DNA from: Cryobacterium levicorallinum
GTDB lineage: Bacteria; Actinomycetota; Actinomycetes; Actinomycetales; Microbacteriaceae
Assembly: GCF_004402405.1 (NCBI RefSeq)
Contig: NZ_SOFE01000006.1
Location: forward strand, 39,743 to 103,742
Length of the DNA stretch: 64,000 nucleotides
Direction of reading: 5' to 3'
Every line of letters starts with the position of its first letter. Within the stretch, counting starts at the first letter, position 1. Below the pieces are notes generated by a model. That model was not told the DNA's origin. It worked only from the letters and a program-made list of their open reading frames with translations, and ran no database searches. Shown here piece by piece: positions 29,822 to 40,200 of this stretch. A program made the translations under genes and the position numbers.

Positions 29822-31312
29822 ATGGCGTTGCCGTTGCTTAGCGAACCACGTAGATGGACCGGTCACTGGTGGCTCCCGGAGAACCCAGACCACAAGGTAC
29901 CAGGAGTTCTCACCTACGCGCCCGGGGATGGGCTTACCCTTCGGATGATCGGTGGGTGGGAATATCGAAACATTTCAACGCCAGCGCCGGATGTCACTGT
30001 GGTGCACGAAGGGCTACGCAGCTGGCCAGTAGTGCACGGGACCGCTCAGAACAAGCGCATTACCTTGCTTGACCTGCAATGCGTTGACGCCAAGGTCTTT
30101 AGCCTTCGGTTCGACAGTGGCCAGCCCGACCAACTTGATGTCATTGCTCGCACGGCCCTCATCGGGTTGCACCTAGACAGCGAAGACGATGCGGAGTTCG
30201 TGTCGTGTTCCGCCACTATCGAGAACCTGACGGCGTGGTCCCGCGAGTCTGCGATTGAGCACCGGGTCAAGCTCGACCAGGAGACCGACCGCCTTGAAAG
30301 CGGCGAGATTCGATACGTGCCGGTGGGTGATCCCCAAAAAGCCAAAGTCGGTGACGTGAGAGCGAACCTGAACCACCTGCTAACGCTTCCTGACTTCGAA
30401 CGCACTCTCGGTGCCACGACTGCGCGCATCGTGGAGCGCACCTCGGTCGAGTTTTCATCGACGGAACCGCGCCCACTCCGCGAGTGGTTGAAGATGCTGT
30501 CAGGCATGAGCGACCTCATGTCTCTCTCGACGTTGACGGCCTGTACGGAGATCACCCTGCACCTCTGGACTCCAGCAACGCCTGAGGCCTATCCGGACGA
30601 CTACCCGCTGCGCGACAGATTGCATGAGGTAGCCGTCTACGAACGGCGGGTTGTGACGCCTGATCCCGATCGAAAGGGAGCCGACCTCCGTAAGTTCCTC
30701 CTCACGCTCGACGACCTTCCATTCCCGGTGCTCATGCCTCGTTGGATGGAGGTGAACGATAAGTTCTCCTCCGCCCAGTCGATGATCCTCGGTCTGAGCT
30801 ACATAGCGGGCGGTTACCTACAAAGTCGGGTTGTCACGGCGATTGGCGCTGCTGAGTCATTCCACCGCGCATTGGATGTTAAGCCGACGATGTCTGAGAG
30901 AGAGTTCAAGGAGCTCAGGAAAACGCTGTTAGAAGCGGTCCCTCGCGAGCGAAAGCAGTGGCTTGCCGATCGGATCATGCGCAATGAGGCGTCGCTTCAC
31001 GAACGGCTCGTCGACCTTGCTAGGCGCCCGGGCGAATTTATGGTCGCATTGGTGCCAGACGCGGAAAAGTGGGCGAAGGAGGCAACACGTGCGCGTAACG
31101 GACTCGCGCACGACGGACGATCGGAAAGCCACACTCTAGAAGAGCTGTACGCCGTCGTTGAAGTGACACGCGCAGTTGTGATTTTGAACTTGCTATCGCA
31201 GCTTGGGATTCCAGCGAAGCGAATGGCGAAGGGGCTCAGCGAGCATCCGGTCCTCTCGACCGCCGCGAGGCTCGGCAAAGCGCACTTCGCCGACGAGAAC
31301 TCAGCCGCGTAA
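29822..31312 (+). CDS. apeA: ApeA-type anti-phage HEPN protein
   Basis: 496 residues from the ATG at 29822 (AGGGGC just upstream; the frame extends to 29786 without a better start). The N-terminus, with GHWWLPENPDHKVPGVLTY, matches the ApeA N-terminal domain. Near the C-terminus RNGLAH (about residue 425) is the R-x4-H motif of HEPN ribonucleases. Known ApeA proteins act alone as abortive-infection RNases that block phage growth. The gene stands alone in the same direction as the PIN gene and convergent with the STAND ATPase gene, inside a defence island, which fits. Motif and domain calls are strong; activity is inferred from the family. Confidence 0.8.
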   Translation: MALPLLSEPRRWTGHWWLPENPDHKVPGVLTYAPGDGLTLRMIGGWEYRNISTPAPDVTVVHEGLRSWPVVHGTAQNKRITLLDLQCVDAKVFSLRFDSGQPDQLDVIARTALIGLHLDSEDDAEFVSCSATIENLTAWSRESAIEHRVKLDQETDRLESGEIRYVPVGDPQKAKVGDVRANLNHLLTLPDFERTLGATTARIVERTSVEFSSTEPRPLREWLKMLSGMSDLMSLSTLTACTEITLHLWTPATPEAYPDDYPLRDRLHEVAVYERRVVTPDPDRKGADLRKFLLTLDDLPFPVLMPRWMEVNDKFSSAQSMILGLSYIAGGYLQSRVVTAIGAAESFHRALDVKPTMSEREFKELRKTLLEAVPRERKQWLADRIMRNEASLHERLVDLARRPGEFMVALVPDAEKWAKEATRARNGLAHDGRSESHTLEELYAVVEVTRAVVILNLLSQLGIPAKRMAKGLSEHPVLSTAARLGKAHFADENSAA

Positions 31313-31756
31313 GACCGGCCGCCGTCGCGCACGACCTCCCCCGCCTCCCGCACCACCTTGTTCGACGGTATCTCAGCGTGTCTGAGGAACCATCTGGAAG
31401 TCGCGCGCGGGATTGCCGCGCTCGCTCCTCGGAGTGGACGCGGATTGCGGGAGTCGTCCTCGCGCCGGTAGCCCGACGGTCACCGACCTCCACTATGGGC
31501 GACCTTGACGCCGTTCACGCAGCCGGTGTCGCCTAAGGTACGGAGGTTGTCGGCGCAGCGAATTGTGGAGCGACTCAAGCGTGTCGGCGGCAACTGGATC
31601 GAATTTTCGCCACTGAGACGAGTCATTGCGACTGCTGCGAACTTCACCTCCACGAGCGGCATATGCAGGCCAAGTTCAATCGCTGCGGCGACGCGAGGGT
31701 GCCATCGACGAGTTCGCGGACCGGCCCCGGCTCGCGTGCCCAGCGAGGAGGTTGGT
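31313..31756. other. Convergent intergenic region
   Basis: 444 bases between the ends of the apeA-like and STAND genes. Overlapping open frames exist on both strands; one minus-strand frame could encode about 60 residues from an internal ATG (MPLVEVKFAAVAMT start) but lacks other support. No clear terminator hairpin found. Confidence 0.3.
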
Positions 31757-34700
31757 CTAATCCTCTTGATCCTCGGCTTCATTTTGGCGACGAAGCGACT
31801 CAACTCGACTCCCGGTGGTTTCCGCCGCAGTGAGGTAGGCGCCACGCAGTTCAAGGTCAGGTTCGGTCTCCGAGAGGTCCAGCAGCTCGGCGTGATTCTT
31901 TGCTAAACCATCGGAATGCCCGTTGACAGTCGACCACATCAGAGGCGTCATCGCTCCTGTCAACGCGGCAAGCATTGCTGTTTCGGCAGCGGTGCTATGA
32001 GCGCGAGCTCGTGAAAGTACTTCTCGGGCCAGAGCGGGGTGAGAAGAAACCCAGCCCGACGTCCAGCTAAGGAGGCTGACAACGCGAACAAGTTCTTCAA
32101 GGTTGAGCTGCTCTAATTTCTCCATCAGCGCCGCTCCCACGGCCGCGCGAAGGCCATTTCTGAAAATAGACATCGCGATCGTGGCTGAGTATTCCTCCGC
32201 CTCCGGCAACTTGGCCCGGTCCACGTACCACTGCGCGAGCTCCAGCGGATTTTCTTGTAGATGCTCTGAGAGCTCCCGACCGTCATGCGGGATTTTGGTT
32301 CCAGAGCGCACGTTGAGATCGAGTTTGTCGAGCAGTAGCCGTGGGTGGCTCTCGGCTATCTTCTTGACTGCCTGCGTGACGGGCCAACCTTGCCAGTTCG
32401 CCAAATCCGCTAACTGAAGAACGGCGTCTGCGTCAGCGGCGTTAAGTTCGCTGGGCCATCGCTCGCCGCCGGAACGGAAACCAGAAAGCAGAACGTTCGC
32501 CACGGTTGCAGGCGACGAGCCTGCTGCGATGAGCATGTCGGCGACGCCACGGGGGTCGTGAACGATGTTTAGCGAGGCTAGGAAGCTCTGCCGGGTGGCT
32601 GCATCAAGATCTGCTGCACCGTGCTCAAGAACGCTTAGTAGATCGCTGCGCTTATTTACCCACTCGTACAGCTGGAAACCTTGTCCGATGGCGCGCCGAA
32701 TGCTCAGCTTGTGCTCGCTGAAAGATTTGAGAAATGCAACCGCATTGTCTTCGTTGGACAGCATCCACGAATCTAGGAGGGCGGGTATACTCCCGTCCAG
32801 AAGAGATTCGTCGCCGTAGGTGATTGCATGCGTGACGAGAGGTCCAGGGAGATCCGGACGAAACTGGCCAAGGGCGCCGAACAGCGGGCCCGCTGTTCGG
32901 CTCCGATGGCCGGCGGCTTCGCGAACGCTCCGAAGTGCTTCGATGAGCGCATTGAAGCCGCTGTCGACGGCCTCGCCGACCGGCCAAAGCGCGTCCAAAA
33001 CTTGCGCAGTGAGTCTGCCCGCTCTCACTTCGATGTGTTGGTCTGCGCTCTCGGCGTGTGCCTCTCGCACCTCGTCGGACTCCGCATTTAGATCGGACGA
33101 CCAAGTCTCTAACGGCGGGAGCGTCTTTCCACGCTGCGATTCGAGCGCGAAATTGAAGTCGATGCCGCCGAGCAGCAACTGCACTACGTCGTCTTCCACA
33201 ATTTGGTCCAACTCTGTCACGAGTTCGAGTGCGTCATAGCGTGTGCGCAGCGAGTGCGCGTGCTCTGCGGGCCAGGAGACCGCGTTTCGGACCAGCCGCC
33301 TGGTCGTCGAGGTGGACCCGTCGCCTGCCGCTTGGCGTAGGTCATTTACCGTTGCGCAATCGTCCTCTTCCCAGGCAACAATGCTTTCGTCCAGTACCCG
33401 ATTGCCGAACAGGCCGCGCGGTTCGGACAGAGCCTCTTTAAGGAGGCCGATCGCGATCGATGCCCTATGCAACCCGTGATTCTTGATTTGATCCATCAGC
33501 ACGGATCTCACGTGTAAGCGAACAGGTGCGGCCCACTCCGGTGAAATCAGGTACGGGGTCATCGACACCGTGCGCTTATCCTGCATCGAACTGCGGTAGC
33601 CCTCCTTCTCCAAAAGGGGCGCCAGAGCAAACAAGGGTGTGACTACATCGCTGGGGTTATCGACGGCCTGCGCTGCTTCTTCGACCCACGTGACGATGCG
33701 TTCTGGGAAGGACCTGTCCGGCGGCGCCCCTATGTTGGCGAGTCGGTCGAGTATCACCCTTTGCGGGTGTTCGGGGAACTGGTGAGGAGGACGAGAGTCG
33801 GTCCTGGCGAGGTCGACGATCGGGGCAAGCACAACTTCGAGTAATTCGGGATCGTTCTCAGCACAGCTCGCGTAGAGAGACGGAAGCCGTTCCTCGACCT
33901 CGTGACGACCATAGTCCCGCAGGCCCAACCGGACCCGCAAGGTCGGTGCTGCGTCGGGATCGGTAACGACGACAATTTCGTCCAGTATGTGGAGTCGCAG
34001 ACGAACCGATTCCAGCAATCCGAGCAGCCTGACCGGCTGCGAGTAGACGAGCGAATCGGCACTGTCTAGGAACGCGACGAGAGAGGCCCAATCACTCTTA
34101 TCGATCTCCGCTTCAAGAGAGCACCAAACATTGGAGATGATATCCGGTCCGCCTTGCAGGCGAACGCGCCAGTCGAGGTTCGCCAAGTTTGCGAGCAATC
34201 CGAGCCTGTTTAACGGGCTGAAAGTGCGCCACACCTCGTCGGGATATCCGGTATTGGTGTGGCCTACGACCGATTCCGCTTCGAGAATCTGATCAGCCAG
34301 GAGCTCCGGCACAATCCTGAGCCTGTCGTTCCGGTCGAGAAGCACGCCTCGGTCGACGAGCTCCTGTAATAGACGCAAATATTCAAGGAGCGGCAATCCC
34401 ACGAACTGGCACATGATTCGGCGGAGGTCTTCATCGGTCGCGTCCACGGTGCCCAGAGCCGCTATGGTCGCGAGTAGTCGCCGAATGACTCTTGGCGAGA
34501 TACCACCGATCGCCCCGGTGAGATGCTCCTGATACCGCGCCATGACCTTCGCGCGCAGGCCGCTATCCAGACCGAGCGGTCCATCGAGTTCACCTTTGCG
34601 GATCAGATTAATGGTGAGCACTGCTAGGAATGGAGAATCCTTAGCTTGCTCGGCGAGGAACTCGGAAAGTCCGTAGGGAAGGTCCATCCCAGATGATGCA

Positions 34701-35749
34701 CTCGCTACGAGCCGGCGGCCTTCCTTCGTGGTCAGATCTGTGACCGGAATCTCGACAATCTGTGACGCGCGATAACCACCACGCATTACTTCTGCTCGTA
34801 CGGGCTCGATACCGACGCCTCGAGATCCAAGCACCAGTTGAGCCTCAGGATTGTTCTTACAAAAAGACAGAAGAGGCACAAGTTGTGCCGGATCTCGATG
34901 GGCATCGTCGACAACAATTACAGTGGGAGTTAGAGGCAACTCCGAAAGTGCGTCCTGGTCAACGCGCCGTCCGGGTGCGAGCCAGACAACGGGCACAGTC
35001 GGGTTCTCGTCCTGCAACCTCATAAGTACCGTTGAAAGTAGGCGCGATTTCCCAACGCCACCGACACCGCTCACAACGACAATCGGGGGCCAGTCCGAAG
35101 TCCTGTCCAGAGCCTGTGCCAACGACGGGTCTTCGATTTCGCGGCCAGCCATCTCGCCTCGATCGTTGAGCATGTCATCTTCGTCAAGACGGGCACGATG
35201 GACTTGATCAATCCCGACGAAAGAATCCTCGCCAGGAACAGAAAGAAAACGCCGGCGGACATCGACTCCCCAAGTTTCGTCTAGAACCCGCCGACGCACG
35301 TGCAGAGGAAGATCATCCATTATCCGACCCAGCCCGCGTCGATCCAGCAGCTGCCATTTCGGGTACTTTGCAATCTCGATCCTGGCCAACGACGATGCTT
35401 CGCCGGCATAGGTGAGGTAGAACTCGTCAGCGGCGAAGCTCGTGGCGGCGACAGCCGCTGCGACGTCCGGCACAGTCAGTGCGTCCAGACGTTTGCACTG
35501 CCAAGCGGCCGTCTTGCCGTCGCTGAACGTCCCCATAAAGTCAATGCCATGTTGTTTATCTCCACGTCGTCCCCAACGTTCGATTCGCACCACGCGTCGA
35601 GCGGGCGGCGGCATGAAACGTTGAGCGCTTAAGAGGCGCTCGGTGAAGTCTTCGAACTCGTACTCGCCAAGAGACGGCGTGGGGAGCATATCCGCGTTCC
35701 GCCCCGAAAGTGGATCGGAGTCCGTCCTTCGATTGTCGCCTTCGCTCAT
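31757..35749 (-). CDS. STAND-type P-loop ATPase with N-terminal Mrr-like nuclease (Avs-like)
   Basis: 1330 residues from the ATG at 35749, preceded by AGGATAGCAGG; the frame runs on to 35938 but that stretch is not protein-like. Residues 55-100 hold an Mrr/PD-(D/E)XK signature: ERWGRRGDKQHGIDFMG (Asp70) then WQCK (Gln84, Lys86). A P-loop NTPase follows with Walker A GVGGVGKS (228-235) and Walker B VIVVDDAHR (Asp281/282). The remaining 900 residues are helical, likely a sensor of repeats. Nuclease + STAND + long sensor is the plan of Avs-type proteins, which bind phage proteins and then cleave DNA. It is a single-gene unit; the exact subfamily is unassigned. Confidence 0.72.
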   Translation of the reverse strand: MSEGDNRRTDSDPLSGRNADMLPTPSLGEYEFEDFTERLLSAQRFMPPPARRVVRIERWGRRGDKQHGIDFMGTFSDGKTAAWQCKRLDALTVPDVAAAVAATSFAADEFYLTYAGEASSLARIEIAKYPKWQLLDRRGLGRIMDDLPLHVRRRVLDETWGVDVRRRFLSVPGEDSFVGIDQVHRARLDEDDMLNDRGEMAGREIEDPSLAQALDRTSDWPPIVVVSGVGGVGKSRLLSTVLMRLQDENPTVPVVWLAPGRRVDQDALSELPLTPTVIVVDDAHRDPAQLVPLLSFCKNNPEAQLVLGSRGVGIEPVRAEVMRGGYRASQIVEIPVTDLTTKEGRRLVASASSGMDLPYGLSEFLAEQAKDSPFLAVLTINLIRKGELDGPLGLDSGLRAKVMARYQEHLTGAIGGISPRVIRRLLATIAALGTVDATDEDLRRIMCQFVGLPLLEYLRLLQELVDRGVLLDRNDRLRIVPELLADQILEAESVVGHTNTGYPDEVWRTFSPLNRLGLLANLANLDWRVRLQGGPDIISNVWCSLEAEIDKSDWASLVAFLDSADSLVYSQPVRLLGLLESVRLRLHILDEIVVVTDPDAAPTLRVRLGLRDYGRHEVEERLPSLYASCAENDPELLEVVLAPIVDLARTDSRPPHQFPEHPQRVILDRLANIGAPPDRSFPERIVTWVEEAAQAVDNPSDVVTPLFALAPLLEKEGYRSSMQDKRTVSMTPYLISPEWAAPVRLHVRSVLMDQIKNHGLHRASIAIGLLKEALSEPRGLFGNRVLDESIVAWEEDDCATVNDLRQAAGDGSTSTTRRLVRNAVSWPAEHAHSLRTRYDALELVTELDQIVEDDVVQLLLGGIDFNFALESQRGKTLPPLETWSSDLNAESDEVREAHAESADQHIEVRAGRLTAQVLDALWPVGEAVDSGFNALIEALRSVREAAGHRSRTAGPLFGALGQFRPDLPGPLVTHAITYGDESLLDGSIPALLDSWMLSNEDNAVAFLKSFSEHKLSIRRAIGQGFQLYEWVNKRSDLLSVLEHGAADLDAATRQSFLASLNIVHDPRGVADMLIAAGSSPATVANVLLSGFRSGGERWPSELNAADADAVLQLADLANWQGWPVTQAVKKIAESHPRLLLDKLDLNVRSGTKIPHDGRELSEHLQENPLELAQWYVDRAKLPEAEEYSATIAMSIFRNGLRAAVGAALMEKLEQLNLEELVRVVSLLSWTSGWVSSHPALAREVLSRARAHSTAAETAMLAALTGAMTPLMWSTVNGHSDGLAKNHAELLDLSETEPDLELRGAYLTAAETTGSRVESLRRQNEAEDQED

Positions 35750-35989
35750 CCTGCTATCCTGCACCAATTTAGGCCAGAGCCAGATCTTGTCTCGCCGTCG
35801 CCATGCCGTTTCCGCCGGACGGGATGGAATCCGCCCGTTATGTGCATCGGTGCACCCCGCGTCGGATGGGCGCGACGCCCGATAGCTACACCGCCGATCG
35901 TCACAGCGGCCGAAGGGCTTGCAACGATCAAGTAGCAAACATGATCCTTTCGTGCTTTCTCTAAAATACTCTTCCTGTGTCAGCGACGG

Positions 35990-36382
35990 TTGAAGACGGA
36001 GCCGTATACATCAATCGTGATCGGGTGGCTCTGTTTCACCGTCGTTGTGGCTCAGTTTTCAACCGTCATCGACACGCACCGGGGCCAGGGGGCACGAAAG
36101 GGATTGGCGACGATCATTGCGATCGGCGGTCTTGGAGTCCTGCTTCTTACGTTCGCATACGGTCTATTCCAGAATCGCGCGAGAAGACTTCTATCGGCAC
36201 GGACATTGCGGCCGGCCTTCTGCAGTGGCCCTGGCCCGATCTCACGAGCGCCAGAACTCATCCGTGAGAGGAATCCCCCGCCGCCGCGTGTAAGCCTTGC
36301 GCCCGGTGGCCAACTGTACGAAAGCCCGCAAGTCACGCACAGTCAGGTCCGGATTGTGTTTGATCTGCGCACCGAGGTTTGA
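35990..36382 (+). CDS. Possible small two-span membrane protein
   Basis: 130 residues if started at the TTG at 35990. Two hydrophobic segments (SIVIGWLCFTVVVAQF at about 8-23 and IIAIGGLGVLLLTFAYGLF at about 42-60) are separated by a short polar loop, which chance frames rarely give. The C-terminal part is Pro/Arg-rich and overlaps the end of the convergent 36242-36745 gene. The weak start and overlap keep confidence low. Confidence 0.3.
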   Translation: MKTEPYTSIVIGWLCFTVVVAQFSTVIDTHRGQGARKGLATIIAIGGLGVLLLTFAYGLFQNRARRLLSARTLRPAFCSGPGPISRAPELIRERNPPPPRVSLAPGGQLYESPQVTHSQVRIVFDLRTEV

Positions 36383-36745
36383 AGCTGGGACGAAGAACTT
36401 TGCGTTCGTTCCCGGCACAAGCATGTGGGGTAACGGTGTTGATGGATGCACCGGGTTTGGAATCGCGAACCCACCGCGCTTGTTGGAGAGCTCGAAGCCC
36501 CATGACGAAATACCGATGGCGGACGCGCCACTATTGATTGCTTCCACGCAGATCATGACGTCCGACTCGTCGGAGTCGTCCACGATCACGGCATTTGAAA
36601 CTTCGACGGTCACCCGATGAGCTCCCCGTGTGCGCGTGTTGATCTGCCAGACGAGGGCGGCGACGCCTGTCAGTGCGCCAATGCTGGCCACCACCAAGCC
36701 CACAATGGACAGTATGAACGCGGGTAATGCGAAGGGATCTGTCAT
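36242..36745 (-). CDS. Membrane-anchored hypothetical protein
   Basis: 167 residues from the ATG at 36745; the longer frame to 37003 has non-protein-like composition. One N-terminal transmembrane helix (about residues 8-35, within ALPAFILSIVGLVVASIG and on to VAALVWQI), then a soluble domain with a beta-rich pattern (HRVTVEVSNAVIVDD, VMICVEAINSG, KFFVPASNL). No catalytic motif seen. It lies between the STAND and GTPase genes, so it could be a membrane partner of a defence system, but nothing in the sequence proves this. Family not recognised. Confidence 0.5.
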   Translation of the reverse strand: MTDPFALPAFILSIVGLVVASIGALTGVAALVWQINTRTRGAHRVTVEVSNAVIVDDSDESDVMICVEAINSGASAIGISSWGFELSNKRGGFAIPNPVHPSTPLPHMLVPGTNAKFFVPASNLGAQIKHNPDLTVRDLRAFVQLATGRKAYTRRRGIPLTDEFWRS

Positions 36746-37205
36746 GAGTCGCATGGTATCTGTTGCGGAGTCTGGCAGCGGCTGGCACTGCAATATCGGG
36801 TCGTTGTGCGCACTATGTGCAAACGGCACCGCCTGGAACGTCATTCCACGGTCCGCAGAGGCTCGCTGTTCGCGAATCGTTCGATAAAGCTGGCACTGTC
36901 GGCCAGGTGCAGAGCGCGACAGAGGGCGCGGATCGCAAATGGCACCAGTGAGGGCGCGGAGTCGACTCATCGGCGGATTTCGGTCATTCGGACATAACCG
37001 CACTTATCGGCCCCCGCCCTCGTCCCAAACTTGATCGGGTCGGGTCGGGTCGGGCACGGGCCGGCCAGATTGCAAAGCACAGGTAGGGCTTCAGCTCGTT
37101 CTGGTGGAGGCCAGCTAGGCGCACTGACGATGTCCTCCCCAGCTGAGAAGCCCACTGCCAGGGTTACAGCGCGGTAGAAGAGGGCGACGAACAATTTCGT
37201 CAGGG
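36746..37205. other. Intergenic region upstream of GTPase operon
   Basis: 460 bases between divergent genes; it should hold the promoter of the GTPase operon. Short frames on both strands look like chance. A CGGGT direct repeat (tcgggtcgggtcgggt) is visible at about 37036-37051. Confidence 0.35.
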
Positions 37206-40200
37206 ATGGTCCGCCCAGTTGCGGATGCGCGCGGCGCTCCGGAACGCCAGCGTCTGAGTGGTCGGATAGTGTTCGCTGTGAGGTCATGGCTGAATGTGGG
37301 GGATGAATTGCAGGAGAGTCGCGAGGACACCGATTTCGACCGAGCAATCGCAAGCGCACTCGCTGCCGGGCGCGACGAGATGGCCCAACTCGACGAGTTA
37401 GGAGAATCCGCGATCAGCTCCTACGCAATTCCGCTACCCCCCACTGAGGGCCTCGGTCCACTGCTGCAGGAGGTAGCGAGTGCGACGGACGACTTCGCCA
37501 AGAGGGTACGCACACACCTGTCCGGACAACGCGATGTCTTGTCGACGTTCAACGTCGCGTTCTTCGGCCGCACCGGCGCGGGCAAAAGCACGTTGCTGTC
37601 GGCCTTCGGTCAACTGGACGGAAGCGACGTCTCGCCAGGTGACAGTGACTGGACGACGGAAGTGCACTCGGTCGCCTGGCGCGGGTGCCGCCTCTTCGAT
37701 ACTCCGGGCATCAACGGGTGGGGTGGACGAAAGAGTCGCGCAGAACTCGAGGCCACCGCGCGGAGTGCCGTCGAGATCGCCGACGTCGTGCTGCTGTGCT
37801 TCGACAGTCAGAGCCAGCAGCCCAGCGAGTTCTCCAAGGTCGCCGACTGGGTGCGTCACTACGGCAAGCCGACCATTGCCGTGCTCAACATCCGCAACCT
37901 GCGCTGGCGGCATCCGGCCAAGGTGCCCAATCAGACTGCTCGACAGAATGTTTCGGAACCAGTCCGTCAGCATAGCGACAACATTCGCACCGAGTTGGCG
38001 AGCATTGGACTGCCCGATGCCCCGGTGGTCGCCATCCACAGCAGGCGTGCACTGTTCGCGCGGGCCAGCACTCCGTACCGCGGCCCCGCCGAGAAGGACT
38101 TCCTCAACGAACGCGAACAGCACGGGATCAACTATCTGGCGCGCTGGTCCAATTTCGGCACGCTGGAAGCGCTCTTGACCTGCGGGATCGCGGCCGGCGG
38201 CGCGCAGCTCCGGCTCACGTCCTTGCGTGAGGGCATGCGCGCGATCTTGCACGACGAGGCGAGCATGCTCAAAGCGCTCGACCAGCGGCTCAACGAGCGG
38301 TTCGATGAGATCGACAGGGCTATCTCGCGACACCTCGAAGTGCTCGGCTACCTCGAACCCGACGAACGCGCCGTCCACCTTCACGACGACGAGTGGAGCG
38401 GTGACCTGCTCACGATCGCCGAGATCGCTCGCGGCGGCCCGTACCTCTCCCCGGCCGAGGGCACCTTCAGCCGGTACCTGCGGACACTGCTGAAGCCGCA
38501 TCTCTCTAAGCCGCGCGGCGATGCGCAGAAACGGTTCAAGCGCCTGGAACGCGAGGCCTTCGAAGAGCGCAAGGACATCGACAAGGATACCTTCGTCAGC
38601 AAGGTGTTCGACGAGCCGGAGATAGCGGCGGCGCTCGAACACGTATGGACGGAATCCGCGCAGTTCCTCGAACGGGAATTGTCCATGGCCGCAGCTGAAT
38701 TGCGTCATCACGCTTTCTCGGCGGAACGCGAGTCATCCGACCTCGGGGGCACGGCAGGGTCGGGGTCGCGAGCCTTCGAAGCCGCGCTCCGGGCCAGTGG
38801 GCTGTTGACCGGAGTCACGGCGGCAATCGGGGGGATCGCCCTCTTGAATGCCTGGAACCCCATTGGGTGGGCAGGCGGCGTAGTGGTGGCAGGCATCAGC
38901 ATCACGTCGTCGGTGCTCGGCTTCGTTGGGGGTCGGCACGGCGAGTCAGCCGAAAAGCAGCGTGCCGAAGCACGATCCAAGGCTACCTATGCTGGCCGCA
39001 CAGCGATTCGCACTACCTTCGACAGCATCGAGAAGGACTTCGCCGTCGACGCGCGATCCGTGGCATGGCAGGAAGCCGCCCCCAGCGTGAAGTCGCTGCT
39101 GCGCGAGGCGGTGGTGCTGGCGCACCTCCGCCAACAGATCACGTCCATCGCCAAAGAACTCGACGAGAAGGCAGCGAAGATTGCCACGTCGCCCAGCGTC
39201 GACATCCTCGAAGGCGCCCAGCAGTCGTTGTTGAGCGAGAGCTCCGCCAACAGCCGCGATCACCGCGACATCCAGCGAGTTCTGTTGGGCGAGGACTGGT
39301 TGGACGCCGCAATTACACCGAGCAATACCAATACCGATATCGGCGACCGTGAGGCGTTCGTCGAATCGTGCCGTGCCCACCACGACGCGGATGTCAACGG
39401 GTTGCGCCGCGCGTTCGCCGACGCGCTCGTCGGGCCCGACATCACCCGCGTCGCGGGCTGGACGCAGCTGCTCGCCGACGCCGCGAAGCGCGATGCGGCC
39501 TTTCGGCCTGCTCTCATGGCCGCGACCCCGCCCCGTGGTGCACGACCTTCCGTCGCCGTCGCAGGTGACTCTAGCGCGGGAAAGTCGTCGTTCATCAAGC
39601 GACTGCTCGTGGAGATGGACGGCGACGTCCCCGAAACGCTCCACATCCGTGCCGACCCATCGACCGACGACGTGCACGTCTATCAGTTGGGCAGCGTCGA
39701 CGTCGTGGACACTCCTGGCTTTCAGAGCGGGCGCAGCAGACACGACGACAAGGCGGTGTCCGCCACCACGAACGCCGCACTCGTCATCGTGCTGCTCCAC
39801 GTGAACCTATTGATCGGTGACACGGCTCGCCTCGAAGGTGTCGTCAAAGGCACCGAGGCGGCGCCGGGCAAGTGGCCGCGAATGTTGTTCCTCATTAACC
39901 GCTGCGACGAGCTCGGTGTCGATCCGGTCCACGGGGTCGATGAGTACTTCAATCGGCGCGACCGTAAGGCGGCCGAGCTGCACGCCGCGCTGGCGTCGCG
40001 GGGGATCGACATCGACACGCACCACATTCACGGCATCGCGGCGGATCCCTTCTCCGCGGTCGGACGGCATCTGCCGGTCACCCGCGCTGAATACGACGCC
40101 AATCGCGAATGGGACGGCGTCGATGCCTTTCTCGAGGCGCTGCGTTCGTTGTCGCCAGGCGACATCGCGCAGGCGAATGCCCTAGCGGCACTGGACAATG

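Noticed and set aside
38946..39800. A 284-codon minus-strand frame inside the GTPase gene
   Set aside because: Antisense to clear GTPase motifs on the plus strand.
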